Shown piece by piece: positions 8,720 through 17,686 of a DNA stretch of 64,000 bases; position 1 is the first letter of the stretch, and every line of letters starts with the position of its first letter. A model generated the notes under the pieces. That model had not been told where the DNA came from, did no database searches, and saw only the letters and a program-made list of their open reading frames with translations. The stretch is from the NCBI GenBank assembly GCA_041490445.1, contig JBGPTF010000012.1, forward strand, positions 62,001 to 126,000, in the 5' to 3' direction. This stretch comes from JBGPTF01 sp041490445 (GTDB lineage: Bacteria > Acidobacteriota > Terriglobia > Acidiferrales > UBA7541). Made by a program: the position numbers and the translations under genes.

Positions 8720-9472
8720 GTGAAACGGTTGAAAACGATCGCGGTGATTCCCGCCCGGTACGACTCGACGCGATTCCCGGGCAAGCCTCTTGCTCCGATT
8801 GCGGGCCGACCCATGATCCAGCATGTTTTCGAGCGGGTGCGGCAGGCGCAGCGCGTGTCGAGAACGGTTGTGGCCACCGACGACGAGCGAATCATCCGGG
8901 CGGTGGAGGGATTCGGCGGGGAAGCGGTGATGACGCGGCGGGAGCATCGCTGCGGGACCGAGCGGGTAGCCGAAGTGGCCGCGCAGATCGAGGGCGATGT
9001 GTTCGTCAACGTGCAAGGGGATGAGCCGCTGGTGGATCCCGCGGCGATTGGCGCCGTGGTCGAGGCCGTTTGGGATGACGGCGCGGTTCGGGTGGCTACG
9101 CCATGCGTGGCGATCGCGCAACCAACTGAAATCATGGACCCGAACGTGGTCAAGGTCGCGATGGATTTCCAGGGCGATGCCCTGTATTTTTCGCGCGCGC
9201 CGATTCCCTGGGTGCGGGACGAGACCGAGCGGGTGACCGCGCGCCACTATAAGCACATCGGGATGTACGTGTTTCGCCGGGAGGCTTTGCTCGACTATCC
9301 GACGCTTCCGCCGGGCGACCTCGAACGCCTGGAACAGCTCGAACAGTTGCGGTGGCTCGAAAACGGCTATCGCATCCGCGTGGTGGAGACGAATTACGAT
9401 GCCGTGAGCGTGGACGTTCCCGCGGACGTCGCGCGCGTCGAAGAGATTCTTCGCCAGCGCGAGAAATCGTAG
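8720..9472 (+). CDS. kdsB: 3-deoxy-manno-octulosonate cytidylyltransferase
   Basis: KdsB (250 aa) makes CMP-Kdo from CTP and Kdo for lipid A-core LPS assembly, implying an outer membrane. Family signatures: IPARYDSTRFPGKPLAPI at the N-terminus, VVATDDERI, VFVNVQGDEPL and KHIGMYVFRREAL. A GTG at 8720 is chosen as start: it is preceded by GAGG at good spacing and begins right before the conserved KTIAVIPARY block; an upstream ATG at 8687 would add 11 residues with no family match. It is divergent from the ChrB operon and 163 bp before purA. Confidence 0.94.
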   Translation: MKRLKTIAVIPARYDSTRFPGKPLAPIAGRPMIQHVFERVRQAQRVSRTVVATDDERIIRAVEGFGGEAVMTRREHRCGTERVAEVAAQIEGDVFVNVQGDEPLVDPAAIGAVVEAVWDDGAVRVATPCVAIAQPTEIMDPNVVKVAMDFQGDALYFSRAPIPWVRDETERVTARHYKHIGMYVFRREALLDYPTLPPGDLERLEQLEQLRWLENGYRIRVVETNYDAVSVDVPADVARVEEILRQREKS

Positions 9473-9635
9473 CCGTTCTCTTCCGACTTCAACGCAGTTC
9501 GCTTGCCTTCCCCCACGGTGAAGCGTAGGATTGTTTTTCGCGTTTACCCATCCCACTTTTGTGTTTCCATTGTTGCGGAGTGTGCGGGAAGGGTGCGGGC
9601 TGGTGTGAACTTTTGAAAGGCCGGGAACCGATCGG

Positions 9636-10934
9636 ATGAAGGCTATCGCAGTGGTGGGCGCGCAGTGGGGCGATGAAGGCAAAGGCAAGGTGGTGGACTA
9701 CCTCGCCGGGTCATTCGACCTGATCGCGCGCTGGGCCGGAGGGCACAATGCCGGCCATACGGTGATCATCAACAGCCACCGATTCGTCTTGCAGCTCATT
9801 CCCTGCGGGATCCTGCGGCCCGGGAAAATTGCGGTGATCGGCCCGGGGGTGGTGGTGGATCCTGCGGCCCTGGTTTCCGAGCTCGGGAGTCTGGAGAAAG
9901 GCGGCGTGGAGGTTCGCGGGCGCCTGTTCGTCAGCAATCGAGCGCATTTGATTTTCCCCTATCACCGGCAAATTGAAAAAGCCACCGAAGCGGCGCGTGG
10001 CGACGCGAAGATCGGCACCACGTCGCGAGGCATCGGGCCGTCGTACGAAGACAAGATGGCGCGGCGCGGATTGCGCGTGGGCGATCTGCTCGACGCCGGG
10101 CGTTTCCGCTCGAAACTCAAGCTCGTCTTGCGCGAGAAGGCTGCCTTCAGCCGCGCGGTCTTCGGGCAGGAGCTTGAAACCGAGCGGCTCGAAGAGACCT
10201 ATCTGGGGCTTGCGGATCGGATTCGAAGCCATATTGCGGACACGGCTGCGCTGCTGAATCGCGCGCTGGACGAAGGGAAGTCGGTGCTCTTCGAAGGCGC
10301 GCAGGGGACGATGCTCGACATCGATCATGGGACGTATCCGTACGTCACGTCGTCGAGCGCGACCGCGGGCGGCGCGGCTTCCGGATTGGGTGTGGCGCCG
10401 ACGCGAATCACCGGCGTCGCCGGCGTGACAAAGGCCTACACCACGCGCGTGGGCGCCGGGCCGTTTCCCACGGAGATGCCCGACCTCGAAGCGAAGCAGG
10501 TGCGCGATCGCGGCAAGGAATACGGCGCGGTGACCGGACGACCGCGGCGCTGCGGCTGGCTGGATCTGGCGATGCTGCGCTACGCAAAGATGCTCAACGG
10601 GATTGATTCGCTGGTGGTGACGAAACTCGACGTCTTCGACCAGCAGCCGGAAATCCAGGTTTGCACCGGGTACCGCCTCAACGGCAAGCGCCTCGAAGAA
10701 ATGCCCGCCGACGTGGAAACGCTCGCGCAGGTGGCACCGGAATACCGCACGCTGCCAGGCTGGAAGAGCGAGACCTACGGCATCCGCGAGGCGGCAAAAT
10801 TGCCGCAGGCCGCGCGCGACTACCTGCGATTTATTTCAGACGAGCTCGGCGTCGAGATCGGCATGATCTCGACGGGCCCGGAGCGCGACGCCACCGTCAT
10901 CACCGCTGGCTCGAAGCTAGCTTCATGGCTGTGA
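9636..10934 (+). CDS. purA: Adenylosuccinate synthetase
   Basis: PurA (432 aa) converts IMP, aspartate and GTP to adenylosuccinate, the first committed step to AMP. It shows the N-terminal GTP/IMP loop GAQWGDEGKGKVVD, GGHNAGHTV, the IMP-site TTSRGIGPSYEDK, FEGAQGTMLDIDHGTYP and the GTP-binding end TKLDVFD. Length is standard. The following moeA begins 6 bp after its stop, so the two may share a transcript. Confidence 0.97.
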   Translation: MKAIAVVGAQWGDEGKGKVVDYLAGSFDLIARWAGGHNAGHTVIINSHRFVLQLIPCGILRPGKIAVIGPGVVVDPAALVSELGSLEKGGVEVRGRLFVSNRAHLIFPYHRQIEKATEAARGDAKIGTTSRGIGPSYEDKMARRGLRVGDLLDAGRFRSKLKLVLREKAAFSRAVFGQELETERLEETYLGLADRIRSHIADTAALLNRALDEGKSVLFEGAQGTMLDIDHGTYPYVTSSSATAGGAASGLGVAPTRITGVAGVTKAYTTRVGAGPFPTEMPDLEAKQVRDRGKEYGAVTGRPRRCGWLDLAMLRYAKMLNGIDSLVVTKLDVFDQQPEIQVCTGYRLNGKRLEEMPADVETLAQVAPEYRTLPGWKSETYGIREAAKLPQAARDYLRFISDELGVEIGMISTGPERDATVITAGSKLASWL

Positions 10935-10940
10935 ACGGCC

Positions 10941-12155
10941 ATGCTCTCCTATGACGCAGCCCGGCAAAAGGTCATTGAGGTCGCCGAGTCGCGCCGCGGC
11001 CAGCTTTCCACCGTACAAATTGAATTAAGCCGAGCGCTCGGCCGAGTCCTCGCGGAAACGATCGCCGCCGATCGCGATTATCCTCCCTTTCACCGCTCGA
11101 CGCGGGACGGCTATGCCGTGCGGGCCGCCGATGTTTCTAGCGACCGAGGAACCTTGCGGCTGATCGGCGAGAGCAAAGCGGGCACGGCGTTCGGCGGCGC
11201 GGTCGCCACGGGCGAATGCGTGCAGATCATGACGGGCGCGCCGGTTCCCGCTGGCGCGGACGCCGTGGTGATGATCGAACACGTGCGCGCAACCGGTGAC
11301 GAGATTCTCGTCGAGCGCCAGATTCGCGCGGGCGAAAACATCGTGGCGGCGGGAAGCGAGGCCAAGGCGGGCCAGAAAGTGCTCGAACGCGGGCGAAGGC
11401 TCGGGTACGCGGAGCTGGCGAGCGCCGCTCAGGTTGGTCACACCCGGGTGACCGTTTATCGCCAGCCTCGCGTGGCGATTCTTTCCACGGGTGACGAAGT
11501 GGTTGCGGTGGACCGCCAGCCGGGGCCATTCCAGATTCGCAACAGCAACTCCGTTTCGCTGGCGGCGCAGGCGTCACTGGCGGGCGGCGAGCCGGTTCCC
11601 TTGGGTAACGCGCCCGACCGCGTGGAAGCGCTGCGTGCGCAAATCGAGCGCGGGCTCGAAGAAGACATCCTGGTAATGAGCGGCGGAGTTTCGGCGGGGA
11701 AGTACGACCTTGTCGAAGGGGTGCTGCGGGATCTGGGGGCAGAGTTTGTTTTCGACGCGATTGCGATTCGTCCCGGGCGTCCCGCCGTTTTCGCGGAGTG
11801 CCGCGGCAAACTTGTGTTCGGCCTGCCGGGGAACCCGGTTTCGACGATGGTGACGTTCGAGCTGCTGGTAACGCCGGCGATTGAAGTGAGAAGCGGGCTC
11901 GATCCGCAGCCGCTGCCGCTGTTCAAGGCGCGGTTGGCAAAGGCCGTCGCGCAGAAGGCGGCGCTGACGCATTTTCTGCCGGCGGTAGTAAGCTGGACAA
12001 GCGGCGAGCCCACCGTGGACGTTCTGCCGTGGCAGGGTTCGGGAGACGTGGTGGCGCTTGCCGGTGCGAATTGTTTTCTCGTGGTGCACGAAAGGAAATT
12101 GAGTTTGGCCGAAGGGGAGTGGGTGGACGTGCTCCCGCGCCGCGGGGTGTTTTGA
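10941..12155 (+). CDS. moeA: Molybdopterin molybdotransferase
   Basis: MoeA (404 aa) inserts molybdate into adenylylated molybdopterin in the last step of Mo-cofactor assembly. Recognisable are the N-terminal active-site region (DYPPFHRSTRDGYAVRAAD), QIMTGAPVPAGAD, the MoCF-fold motif MSGGVSAGKYD and GLPGNPVSTMV, with a C-terminal beta domain. It follows purA by 6 bp and leads the Mo-cofactor run with moaC and mogA downstream; a 240-bp spacer with an interspersed repeat separates it from moaC. Confidence 0.95.
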   Translation: MLSYDAARQKVIEVAESRRGQLSTVQIELSRALGRVLAETIAADRDYPPFHRSTRDGYAVRAADVSSDRGTLRLIGESKAGTAFGGAVATGECVQIMTGAPVPAGADAVVMIEHVRATGDEILVERQIRAGENIVAAGSEAKAGQKVLERGRRLGYAELASAAQVGHTRVTVYRQPRVAILSTGDEVVAVDRQPGPFQIRNSNSVSLAAQASLAGGEPVPLGNAPDRVEALRAQIERGLEEDILVMSGGVSAGKYDLVEGVLRDLGAEFVFDAIAIRPGRPAVFAECRGKLVFGLPGNPVSTMVTFELLVTPAIEVRSGLDPQPLPLFKARLAKAVAQKAALTHFLPAVVSWTSGEPTVDVLPWQGSGDVVALAGANCFLVVHERKLSLAEGEWVDVLPRRGVF

Positions 12156-12213
12156 AATCCAGCGTGGAGAGTTGGGAAGACCTGAAATGCCAGCGGGTGC
12201 GACATTCGAAGTT

Positions 12214-12259
12214 GAGATTCTTCGCGTCCCGATCAATGCCGGGACGCTCAGAATGACAG
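12214..12259. repeat. Interspersed repeat, GAGATTCTTCG...CTCAGAATGACA type, copy 1
   Basis: Between moeA and moaC, GAGATTCTTCGCG and CGCTCAGAATGACAG flank a short variable middle containing CGTCCCG...CGGGACG (a small hairpin). The same outer blocks recur at 21724-21763. This end motif is a family of intergenic repeats common in many GC-rich bacterial genomes; here it is seen directly in two copies. Confidence 0.6.
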
Positions 12260-12395
12260 ACCTTGTGAGTTTTCAGTGTTCGCTTTGGCGGTTCCCGGCG
12301 GCTCGATCCACGCGGTTGGGACATGGGCGATTGGCGCCCCGGAGGGCTTGGATCGGATCAGCAGAAGATTCAGGCGTTGACGGTGCGGTGCTGGT

Positions 12396-12926
12396 ATGAA
12401 ACGAGAGAAGAGAAAGATGAAGCGCGGCGGTTCCCGGCTCTCGCATTACGATGCGCGGGGGCGGGTGAAGATGGTGGACGTCACCGCGAAACCCGTAACG
12501 ACGCGCATGGCGGTGGCGCACGCGTTCATCCGGATCGGTCGCGCCGCGATGCACGAAATCCGGCGAATGAGAATGCCCAAGGGCAATCCGCTTGAGGTCG
12601 CACGCATCGCGGGGATCGCCGCGGCGAAGCGGACGCCGGAGCTGATACCGCTTTGTCATCCGCTGCCGCTGACGCACATGGATGTGTCGGCGCGGCTGTG
12701 CCAGAATGGCGTAGAGATCACGTCGCAGGTGACGGCCACGGCGCCAACCGGCGTGGAGATGGAGGCGCTAGTCGCCGCGGGCGTCGCCGCGTTGACCATC
12801 TACGACATGTGCAAAGCGCTCGACCGCGGCATGGAGATTACCGAACTGCACTTGGTGGAGAAAAAGGGCGGGCGCAGCGGGCATTACCTCCGAAGGGGTA
12901 AGCGCGCCGCGACGAAACGCCGATGA
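12396..12926 (+). CDS. moaC: Cyclic pyranopterin monophosphate synthase
   Basis: MoaC (up to 176 aa) converts the MoaA product to cyclic pyranopterin monophosphate in Mo-cofactor synthesis. It has the family pattern SHYDARGRVKMVDVTAKPVTTR, IPLCHPLPLTH, TGVEMEALVAA and YDMCKALDRGMEI. The start is uncertain: ATG 12396 gives a Lys/Arg-rich extension and no clear ribosome site; ATG 12417 follows a purine-rich tract and matches the usual family length better. Its stop overlaps the response regulator start (ATGA), so they are translationally coupled. Confidence 0.94.
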   Translation: MKREKRKMKRGGSRLSHYDARGRVKMVDVTAKPVTTRMAVAHAFIRIGRAAMHEIRRMRMPKGNPLEVARIAGIAAAKRTPELIPLCHPLPLTHMDVSARLCQNGVEITSQVTATAPTGVEMEALVAAGVAALTIYDMCKALDRGMEITELHLVEKKGGRSGHYLRRGKRAATKRR

Positions 12927-13678
12927 AAGACGTCAAAGTCCTCGTCGTGGACGACAATCCGCTGGTGCTCGACCTTGTCGCCAAAGGACTCGAGCCTCAT
13001 TGTGACGTGTGCACGGCGAAAGATGGCGCGGATGGGCTGCTCAAGGCAGTGGATGATCCCCCCGATCTCATTTTGAGCGATTTCCGGATGCCCGGGCTCG
13101 ACGGGCGCCAGCTCCACGAGAAACTGCGCGCGCGGCAGCAGACGGCGCGAATCCCGTTCATCTTCCTGGCGAGCCGGGGCGACATTGAAGAGAAGCTGAG
13201 GCCGGTGGTCGAAGGCGTCGAAGAGTTCATCGCGAAGCCGTTCTTTGTGCAAGATCTGGTTCGCAGCGCGAAGAAAGTAGTGGACCGCGTGCGATTGGAG
13301 AAGCTGCAGACGCGGGCGGCGCGGCCGGGCGTGATCCAGGGCCGGCTGGAGGAGATGAGCATCCTCGACCTGATGCAATCGCTCGAAATGGGACAGAAGT
13401 CCTGCAAGCTCGCGATCCGCCACGACAGCGAAACATGCGAAATGTTTTTCGGCGGCGGGCAGTGCAAGGATGCGAAGGCAGGCGCGCTCGAAGGCGAAGC
13501 GGCGGTCTATCGAGCGGTGGGGTGGAACGATGGGGAATTTGAAATTGACTTCAACGCCGCGCCGGCCCGCGAGACGATCAGCCGGACGACAACCGGCCTG
13601 CTGATGGAAGCGCTGCGCATGCTGGATGAAGGCGCGCGCGACGCCGCCGACGGCACACCTACCAACGCAAGGAGCTGA
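12923..13678 (+). CDS. Response regulator with C-terminal DUF4388 domain
   Basis: A 251-aa two-domain protein. Residues 1-125 form a receiver domain with acidic pocket D10-D11, phospho-acceptor D53 (LSDFRMPG) and K105 (FIAKPF). Residues from about 140 match DUF4388 (QGRLEEMSILDLMQSLEMGQKS, then MFFGGGQCKDA and LEGEAAVYRAVGWNDGEF), a module found beside receiver domains and probably mediating protein contacts. No DNA-binding domain is seen. It overlaps moaC by 4 bp and lies 8 bp before mogA, so it is embedded in the Mo-cofactor operon; no histidine kinase is adjacent. Confidence 0.88.
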   Translation: MKDVKVLVVDDNPLVLDLVAKGLEPHCDVCTAKDGADGLLKAVDDPPDLILSDFRMPGLDGRQLHEKLRARQQTARIPFIFLASRGDIEEKLRPVVEGVEEFIAKPFFVQDLVRSAKKVVDRVRLEKLQTRAARPGVIQGRLEEMSILDLMQSLEMGQKSCKLAIRHDSETCEMFFGGGQCKDAKAGALEGEAAVYRAVGWNDGEFEIDFNAAPARETISRTTTGLLMEALRMLDEGARDAADGTPTNARS

Positions 13679-13686
13679 GCGGCGGA

Positions 13687-14163
13687 ATGCGTGTTGCGAT
13701 CGTGACCGTCAGCGATTCCGTGGCGCAGGGCGCGCGCGAAGATCGCTCCGGTCCCGCCGTGGCGGGGCGGTGCCGCGAACTTGGCTGGGAGATTGTGTCC
13801 ACCCAGGTTGTTGCGGATGACGAAGCAAAGATTCGGGCGGCGCTTTCGAGCCTGGCCGACGGTGGCGCCGCGGAATTGATACTCACGACCGGCGGAACAG
13901 GGATCGGTCCGCGCGATGTGACTCCGGAAGCGACGACGGCGGTTGCGAGCAAGCTGATCCCCGGACTTGCGGAGCAGATGCGGCGCAAAGGGTTGGAGGC
14001 GACGCCGCGCGCGGTTCTTTCGCGCAGCGTGGCCGGGGTGCGCGGCGGCGCGCTGATTGTAAACCTGCCGGGCAGCCCGAAAGGGGCGGTGGAATCGCTC
14101 GATGCGGTGGCGGAACTTTTGCCGCACGCAGCGAAGGTGTTGCGCGGCGCCCGCCACGACTGA
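13687..14163 (+). CDS. mog: Molybdopterin adenylyltransferase (MogA/MoaB family)
   Basis: A 158-aa MoCF-fold enzyme that adenylylates molybdopterin before MoeA inserts molybdate. Motifs: VTVSDSVAQGAREDRSG at the N-terminus, TTGGTGIGPRDVTPEAT for substrate binding, and LPGSPKGAVESL near the end. It follows the DUF4388 response regulator by 8 bp and closes the Mo-cofactor run. MogA and MoaB are hard to separate by sequence; MogA is assumed because moeA is present. Confidence 0.92.
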   Translation: MRVAIVTVSDSVAQGAREDRSGPAVAGRCRELGWEIVSTQVVADDEAKIRAALSSLADGGAAELILTTGGTGIGPRDVTPEATTAVASKLIPGLAEQMRRKGLEATPRAVLSRSVAGVRGGALIVNLPGSPKGAVESLDAVAELLPHAAKVLRGARHD

Positions 14164-14216
14164 ACTGGCTCACAGCCGAATTCCTGGATGTTGTAGCTCT
14201 CCCCTCGACCGTTGGC

Positions 14217-14222
14217 TATAAT
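14217..14222 (+). promoter_or_regulatory. Kinase gene -10 box (leaderless type)
   Basis: Perfect TATAAT ending 11 nt before the kinase ATG at 14234, with no Shine-Dalgarno in between. A convincing -35 is not seen at 17 bp. Confidence 0.5.
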
Positions 14223-14233
14223 CCGCAGCCAAC

Positions 14234-16927
14234 ATGCCCCTTTCTCCCGGCACAAAACTCGGGCCGTATGAGATCGTCGCGGCGGTGGGCGCTGGCGGGA
14301 TGGGGGAAGTTTACCGCGCGCGGGATACGCGCCTCGGCCGCGAGGTTGCGCTGAAAGTCTTGCCGTCTTCGTTTTCGAGCGATGCCGAGCGGCTGCGGCG
14401 GTTCGAGCAGGAAGCGCGGGCGGTGGCCGCGCTGAACCATTCCAACATTCTCGCCATCCACGACATCGGGACTCACGAAGGCGCACCGTTTCTGGTCACC
14501 GAGTTGCTCAAGGGCGAGACGCTGCGCGAGCGGTTGCGCGGCGGGCCGCTGCCGGTGCGCAAAGCGCTCGAGGTTGCGATTCAGGCAGCGCATGGAATTG
14601 CTGCGGCGCACGAGAAAGGGATCATTCATCGCGACCTGAAACCTGCAAACATTTTCGTCACCACCGATGGCCGCGTGAAGCTTCTCGATTTCGGCTTGGC
14701 GAAGCTCACCCAGGGAGACGATTCCGGCATCAGCGAAACGCAATCACCGACGCGGACCGCAGATCCGATCACGCAAACCGGAGCAGGCGCGGTGCTGGGA
14801 ACAGCGGCCTACATGTCGCCGGAACAAGTGCGCGGCAAGCCCTCCGATGCGCGCTCGGACATTTTCGCACTCGGCACGATCCTGTACGAGATGCTCTCCG
14901 GCCAGCGGGCGTTCGAGAAGGATTCTTCCGCGGACACGATGGCGGCGATTCTGAAGGAAGAGCCGGCGGAATTATCCGGCGACGGCCGCAAAGTTCCCCC
15001 CGCGGTCGAACATATCGTGCGGCACTGTCTTGAGAAGAATCCGGCGGAGCGCTTCCAATCCGCGCGTGATCTGGCGTTTGATCTCGAGTCGGTTTCAGGA
15101 ATCTCTACGACGAGCGCCGCTGCGCTGTCCGAGACGCAGTCGCCGCAACGCAAATGGCTCGTGGTTGCCACCGGGATGTTGCTGATCGGTCTGCTTGCCG
15201 GATTCTCCATCACGGCTCTGGTACTTCGGCGAAGCGGTTCATCGGTCTGGGAAGCGGGAGGAAGGTCCGAGCGCATGCAGTTCACCATTCCGGTCGCGGG
15301 CCAGGTCAACAGCCTGGCACTCTCCGCGGATGGGCGCATGCTGGCTTTCGTTATTCCCGACGAGACCAGCGGCAGCAACATCATCTACGTGCAGCGCGTC
15401 GGCGGTGGTGAGGCGCGAGCGCTGCCGGGAACCGAGGGGGCAACCTATCCGGCGTGGTCGCCGGATGGCACCTATTTGGCATTTTTTGCCGATGGCAAGT
15501 TGAAGAAGGTCGCCGTCGCGGGAGGCGAGCCCTTGGTGCTCGGGGGTGCAAGTATGGGCCGGGGAATCAGTTGGGGGAGTAAGGGCGTGATCCTGTATGC
15601 CCCCGCACCGGGCGGTGGTCTGTGGCAGATCCATGCCGACGGCACCGGTGCCGCGCCCGTTGTAATTGCCAAGGAGTTTGTACGCTGGCCTGCCTTTCTC
15701 CCCGACGGGGAGCACTACTTATTCTGGGCGGGCAACTTCGACGTGAGTCCTGAAGATAAGGTGAGCGGCATCTACTTCAGTTCGCTCGGCAGCCAGGACA
15801 AGAAGCTGCTTGTCCTTGCCCGCTCGAATCCGGGTTATGGAGCCGGTGCGCTCTTCTACCTGGACGCCAAACTAAGGCTGGTTTCGGTGCCGCTGGACAC
15901 GAGCCGTGGCCGCCTCACCGGGGAGCCCAATGTAGTGGCGACTGCGGTGGCTTATTCGCCGTCAACCTATTGGGCTAACTTCGCGGTGGCGGCGAACGGG
16001 ACGACCGTTTATGACGGCAGTTCCGGCGTGGCACTGTCGCAGTTGACCTGGTATGACCGTTCGGGCAAACAACTGGGCACCGTGAGCGATGCCGGAGTAG
16101 TGGCGAACCCCGCCATATCTCCCGATGGCCGCCTGGTTGTGGTGGACATGAACGACCTGAAGTCACGCAATATAGACTTGTGGATTGATGACCTGGTTCG
16201 GAGTACGAACTCGCGTTTCACGTTCACCCCCTCGGAGGACGCGGGCGGAGTCTGGTCTCGCGACGGCATCTCGATAGCCTACGGCGCAACTTTGAACGGG
16301 CCGAACCTGCACATCAAGAAAGCGAACGGATTGCAGCCCGCCCGAGTGGTCGTCACCGCCGGCCAACCCGTGGGTTCAGACTGGCTGACTCCTAACTCCT
16401 GGTCAGCGAGTGATCAGAACATTCTCTGCACTCAACAGACAAGTCCGGAGTCCAAACTCGTTCTCGTCGATGTGACCTCCGGCGCGGTGACCCCATTTCT
16501 GAGCGCGAGCGGCAGCCAGGCCGCCGGGCAGGTATCGCCCGATGGGAAATGGGTGGCGTACGCCTCCAGCGAATCCGGGGAGTGGGAAATTTACGCCACT
16601 AGCTTTCCGGACGGGGCCGGCAAGTGGCAGGTGTCGCGCGGTGGCGGCACCCAACCGCGTTGGAGCCGCGAGGGCAAAGAGATTCTCTACGTCGCGCCCA
16701 AGAACGCGCTCACCGCGGTACCGGTGAGCACCGACGGGGGCTTTTCTACCGGAGTTCCTGCCCGGTTGTTCCAGGTACACAGCCGCCCGCCGGTTTCCAA
16801 TACGGACTTTTACACCTACGACGTATCGAAGGACGGCAAGCGTTTCCTGGTGAGTCGCTATGTGAAGCCGGAGCTGAATCCGCCTCTGCACATCGTGCTG
16901 AACGCCGGCGCCGCAGCGGAGAAGTAA
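14234..16927 (+). CDS. Membrane Ser/Thr protein kinase with beta-propeller sensor domain
   Basis: An 897-aa PknB-type kinase. Cytoplasmic kinase domain about residues 8-290: Gly loop VGAGGMGEVY, catalytic Lys in VALKVL (K41), HRDLKPAN (D134), DFG (152-154) and activation-end MSPEQVRG. A single transmembrane helix lies near 309-331 (LVVATGMLLIGLLAGFSITALVL). The outside half (about 345-897) is a PD40/TolB-like propeller with repeats such as SPDGTYLAFFADG, SPDGRLVVVDM and SPDGKWVAYASSESGEWEIY. This architecture is highly expanded in acidobacteria. Ligand and targets are unknown. It starts a new unit after mogA. Confidence 0.93.
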   Translation: MPLSPGTKLGPYEIVAAVGAGGMGEVYRARDTRLGREVALKVLPSSFSSDAERLRRFEQEARAVAALNHSNILAIHDIGTHEGAPFLVTELLKGETLRERLRGGPLPVRKALEVAIQAAHGIAAAHEKGIIHRDLKPANIFVTTDGRVKLLDFGLAKLTQGDDSGISETQSPTRTADPITQTGAGAVLGTAAYMSPEQVRGKPSDARSDIFALGTILYEMLSGQRAFEKDSSADTMAAILKEEPAELSGDGRKVPPAVEHIVRHCLEKNPAERFQSARDLAFDLESVSGISTTSAAALSETQSPQRKWLVVATGMLLIGLLAGFSITALVLRRSGSSVWEAGGRSERMQFTIPVAGQVNSLALSADGRMLAFVIPDETSGSNIIYVQRVGGGEARALPGTEGATYPAWSPDGTYLAFFADGKLKKVAVAGGEPLVLGGASMGRGISWGSKGVILYAPAPGGGLWQIHADGTGAAPVVIAKEFVRWPAFLPDGEHYLFWAGNFDVSPEDKVSGIYFSSLGSQDKKLLVLARSNPGYGAGALFYLDAKLRLVSVPLDTSRGRLTGEPNVVATAVAYSPSTYWANFAVAANGTTVYDGSSGVALSQLTWYDRSGKQLGTVSDAGVVANPAISPDGRLVVVDMNDLKSRNIDLWIDDLVRSTNSRFTFTPSEDAGGVWSRDGISIAYGATLNGPNLHIKKANGLQPARVVVTAGQPVGSDWLTPNSWSASDQNILCTQQTSPESKLVLVDVTSGAVTPFLSASGSQAAGQVSPDGKWVAYASSESGEWEIYATSFPDGAGKWQVSRGGGTQPRWSREGKEILYVAPKNALTAVPVSTDGGFSTGVPARLFQVHSRPPVSNTDFYTYDVSKDGKRFLVSRYVKPELNPPLHIVLNAGAAAEK

Positions 16928-16992
16928 TGCTGACCAACGGAAGCAAACTCGGGCCGTATGAAATCGCCGCGGCGCTCGGCGTAGGGGAATAA
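16927..16992 (+). pseudogene. Remnant of a second kinase start (21 codons)
   Basis: Overlapping the kinase stop (TAATG) is a short frame whose product contains KLGPYEIAAALGVGE and then a stop. It matches the first 20 residues of the kinase just upstream (KLGPYEIVAAVGAGG). It looks like the 5' end of a tandem paralog deleted after its glycine-loop region. A functional 21-aa peptide is unlikely. Confidence 0.65.
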
Positions 16993-17135
16993 GGGGCGTT
17001 TCCCGCACAACGAACTTACGGACCGCGGGGCCGCTGCAAGCAAGCATCCCGCGCAGCACTTCCACCGTTAGTTCTTTTTGAGCGCTTCTCCGCGCTGGAA
17101 TCGGCGCAAACTTGCTGGCCGGGATTCTTCCGCTG

Positions 17136-17144
17136 TGTTAGCAT
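17136..17144 (+). promoter_or_regulatory. Extended -10 upstream of nuoA (locus 1)
   Basis: TGT followed by TAGCAT forms an extended -10 ending 12 nt before the nuoA ATG, with no Shine-Dalgarno. A weak TTGCTG lies further upstream. Same geometry as several other genes in this window. Confidence 0.4.
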
Positions 17145-17156
17145 CTCCGGTTTGTT

Positions 17157-17540
17157 ATGCCGTCCCAATACATCCCGATCTTTATTTACGCGGCTCTTGT
17201 CGTGGCGTTTCCGACGGCCACGCTGCTCCTTTTCCAGCTCATCCGGCCGACGATGCGCGCGGTGGGTGACAAACTGAAGCCGTACGAGTGCGGCGTGCCC
17301 GCCGAAGGCGATGCGCGCGGGCGCTACTCGGTGCGCTTCTACATCATTGCCATCCTGTTTGTGATCTTCGATGTGGAGATCATTTTTCTTTTCCCGTGGG
17401 CAATCAAGTACGGCTCCGTCTTCACGACGAAGAACGACGCCATGGGGCTCTACGGGCTGGCCACCATGTTCGTCTTTCTCGGGGTTCTGGTGGTCGGCTA
17501 CATCTGGCTGTACAAGAAGGGCGCGCTCGAGTGGGTGTAG
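17157..17540 (+). CDS. nuoA: NADH-quinone oxidoreductase subunit A, locus 1
   Basis: NuoA (127 aa), small membrane subunit of complex I with three helices. It carries the family core KPYECGVPAEGDARGRYSVRFYIIAILFVIFDVEIIFLFPWA, in which the YECG cysteine loop and the intramembrane Asp-Glu pair (FDVE) are intact. It opens an 11.7-kb co-directional run to atpE. The next gene is nuoC; the usual nuoB between them is missing, the 146-bp gap holding only a promoter-like sequence. Confidence 0.95.
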   Translation: MPSQYIPIFIYAALVVAFPTATLLLFQLIRPTMRAVGDKLKPYECGVPAEGDARGRYSVRFYIIAILFVIFDVEIIFLFPWAIKYGSVFTTKNDAMGLYGLATMFVFLGVLVVGYIWLYKKGALEWV

Positions 17541-17589
17541 CCGCGCCCGCAACCGCGCTTTCGCACGGAGCGCTGAAGTTCCCGGAGTG

Positions 17590-17618
17590 TTGACGCTGAT
17601 TTTGGGGGCGTGTTAGAA
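17590..17618 (+). promoter_or_regulatory. Possible promoter between nuoA and nuoC (locus 1)
   Basis: TTGACG at 17590, 17-bp spacer, TTAGAA at 17613, in the gap where nuoB is normally found. It could re-initiate transcription for nuoC onward. Confidence 0.35.
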
Positions 17619-17686
17619 ACATCGGCTGCCCCGTTGTGTGTGGAATCCGCCGGGCGGCCGGCATTTCCAGGTTCCCGCTCAAGAAG

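Noticed and set aside
17541..17686. Possible nuoB between nuoA and nuoC
   Set aside because: The gap is 146 bp, far too short, and no NuoB cysteine motif is found in any frame.
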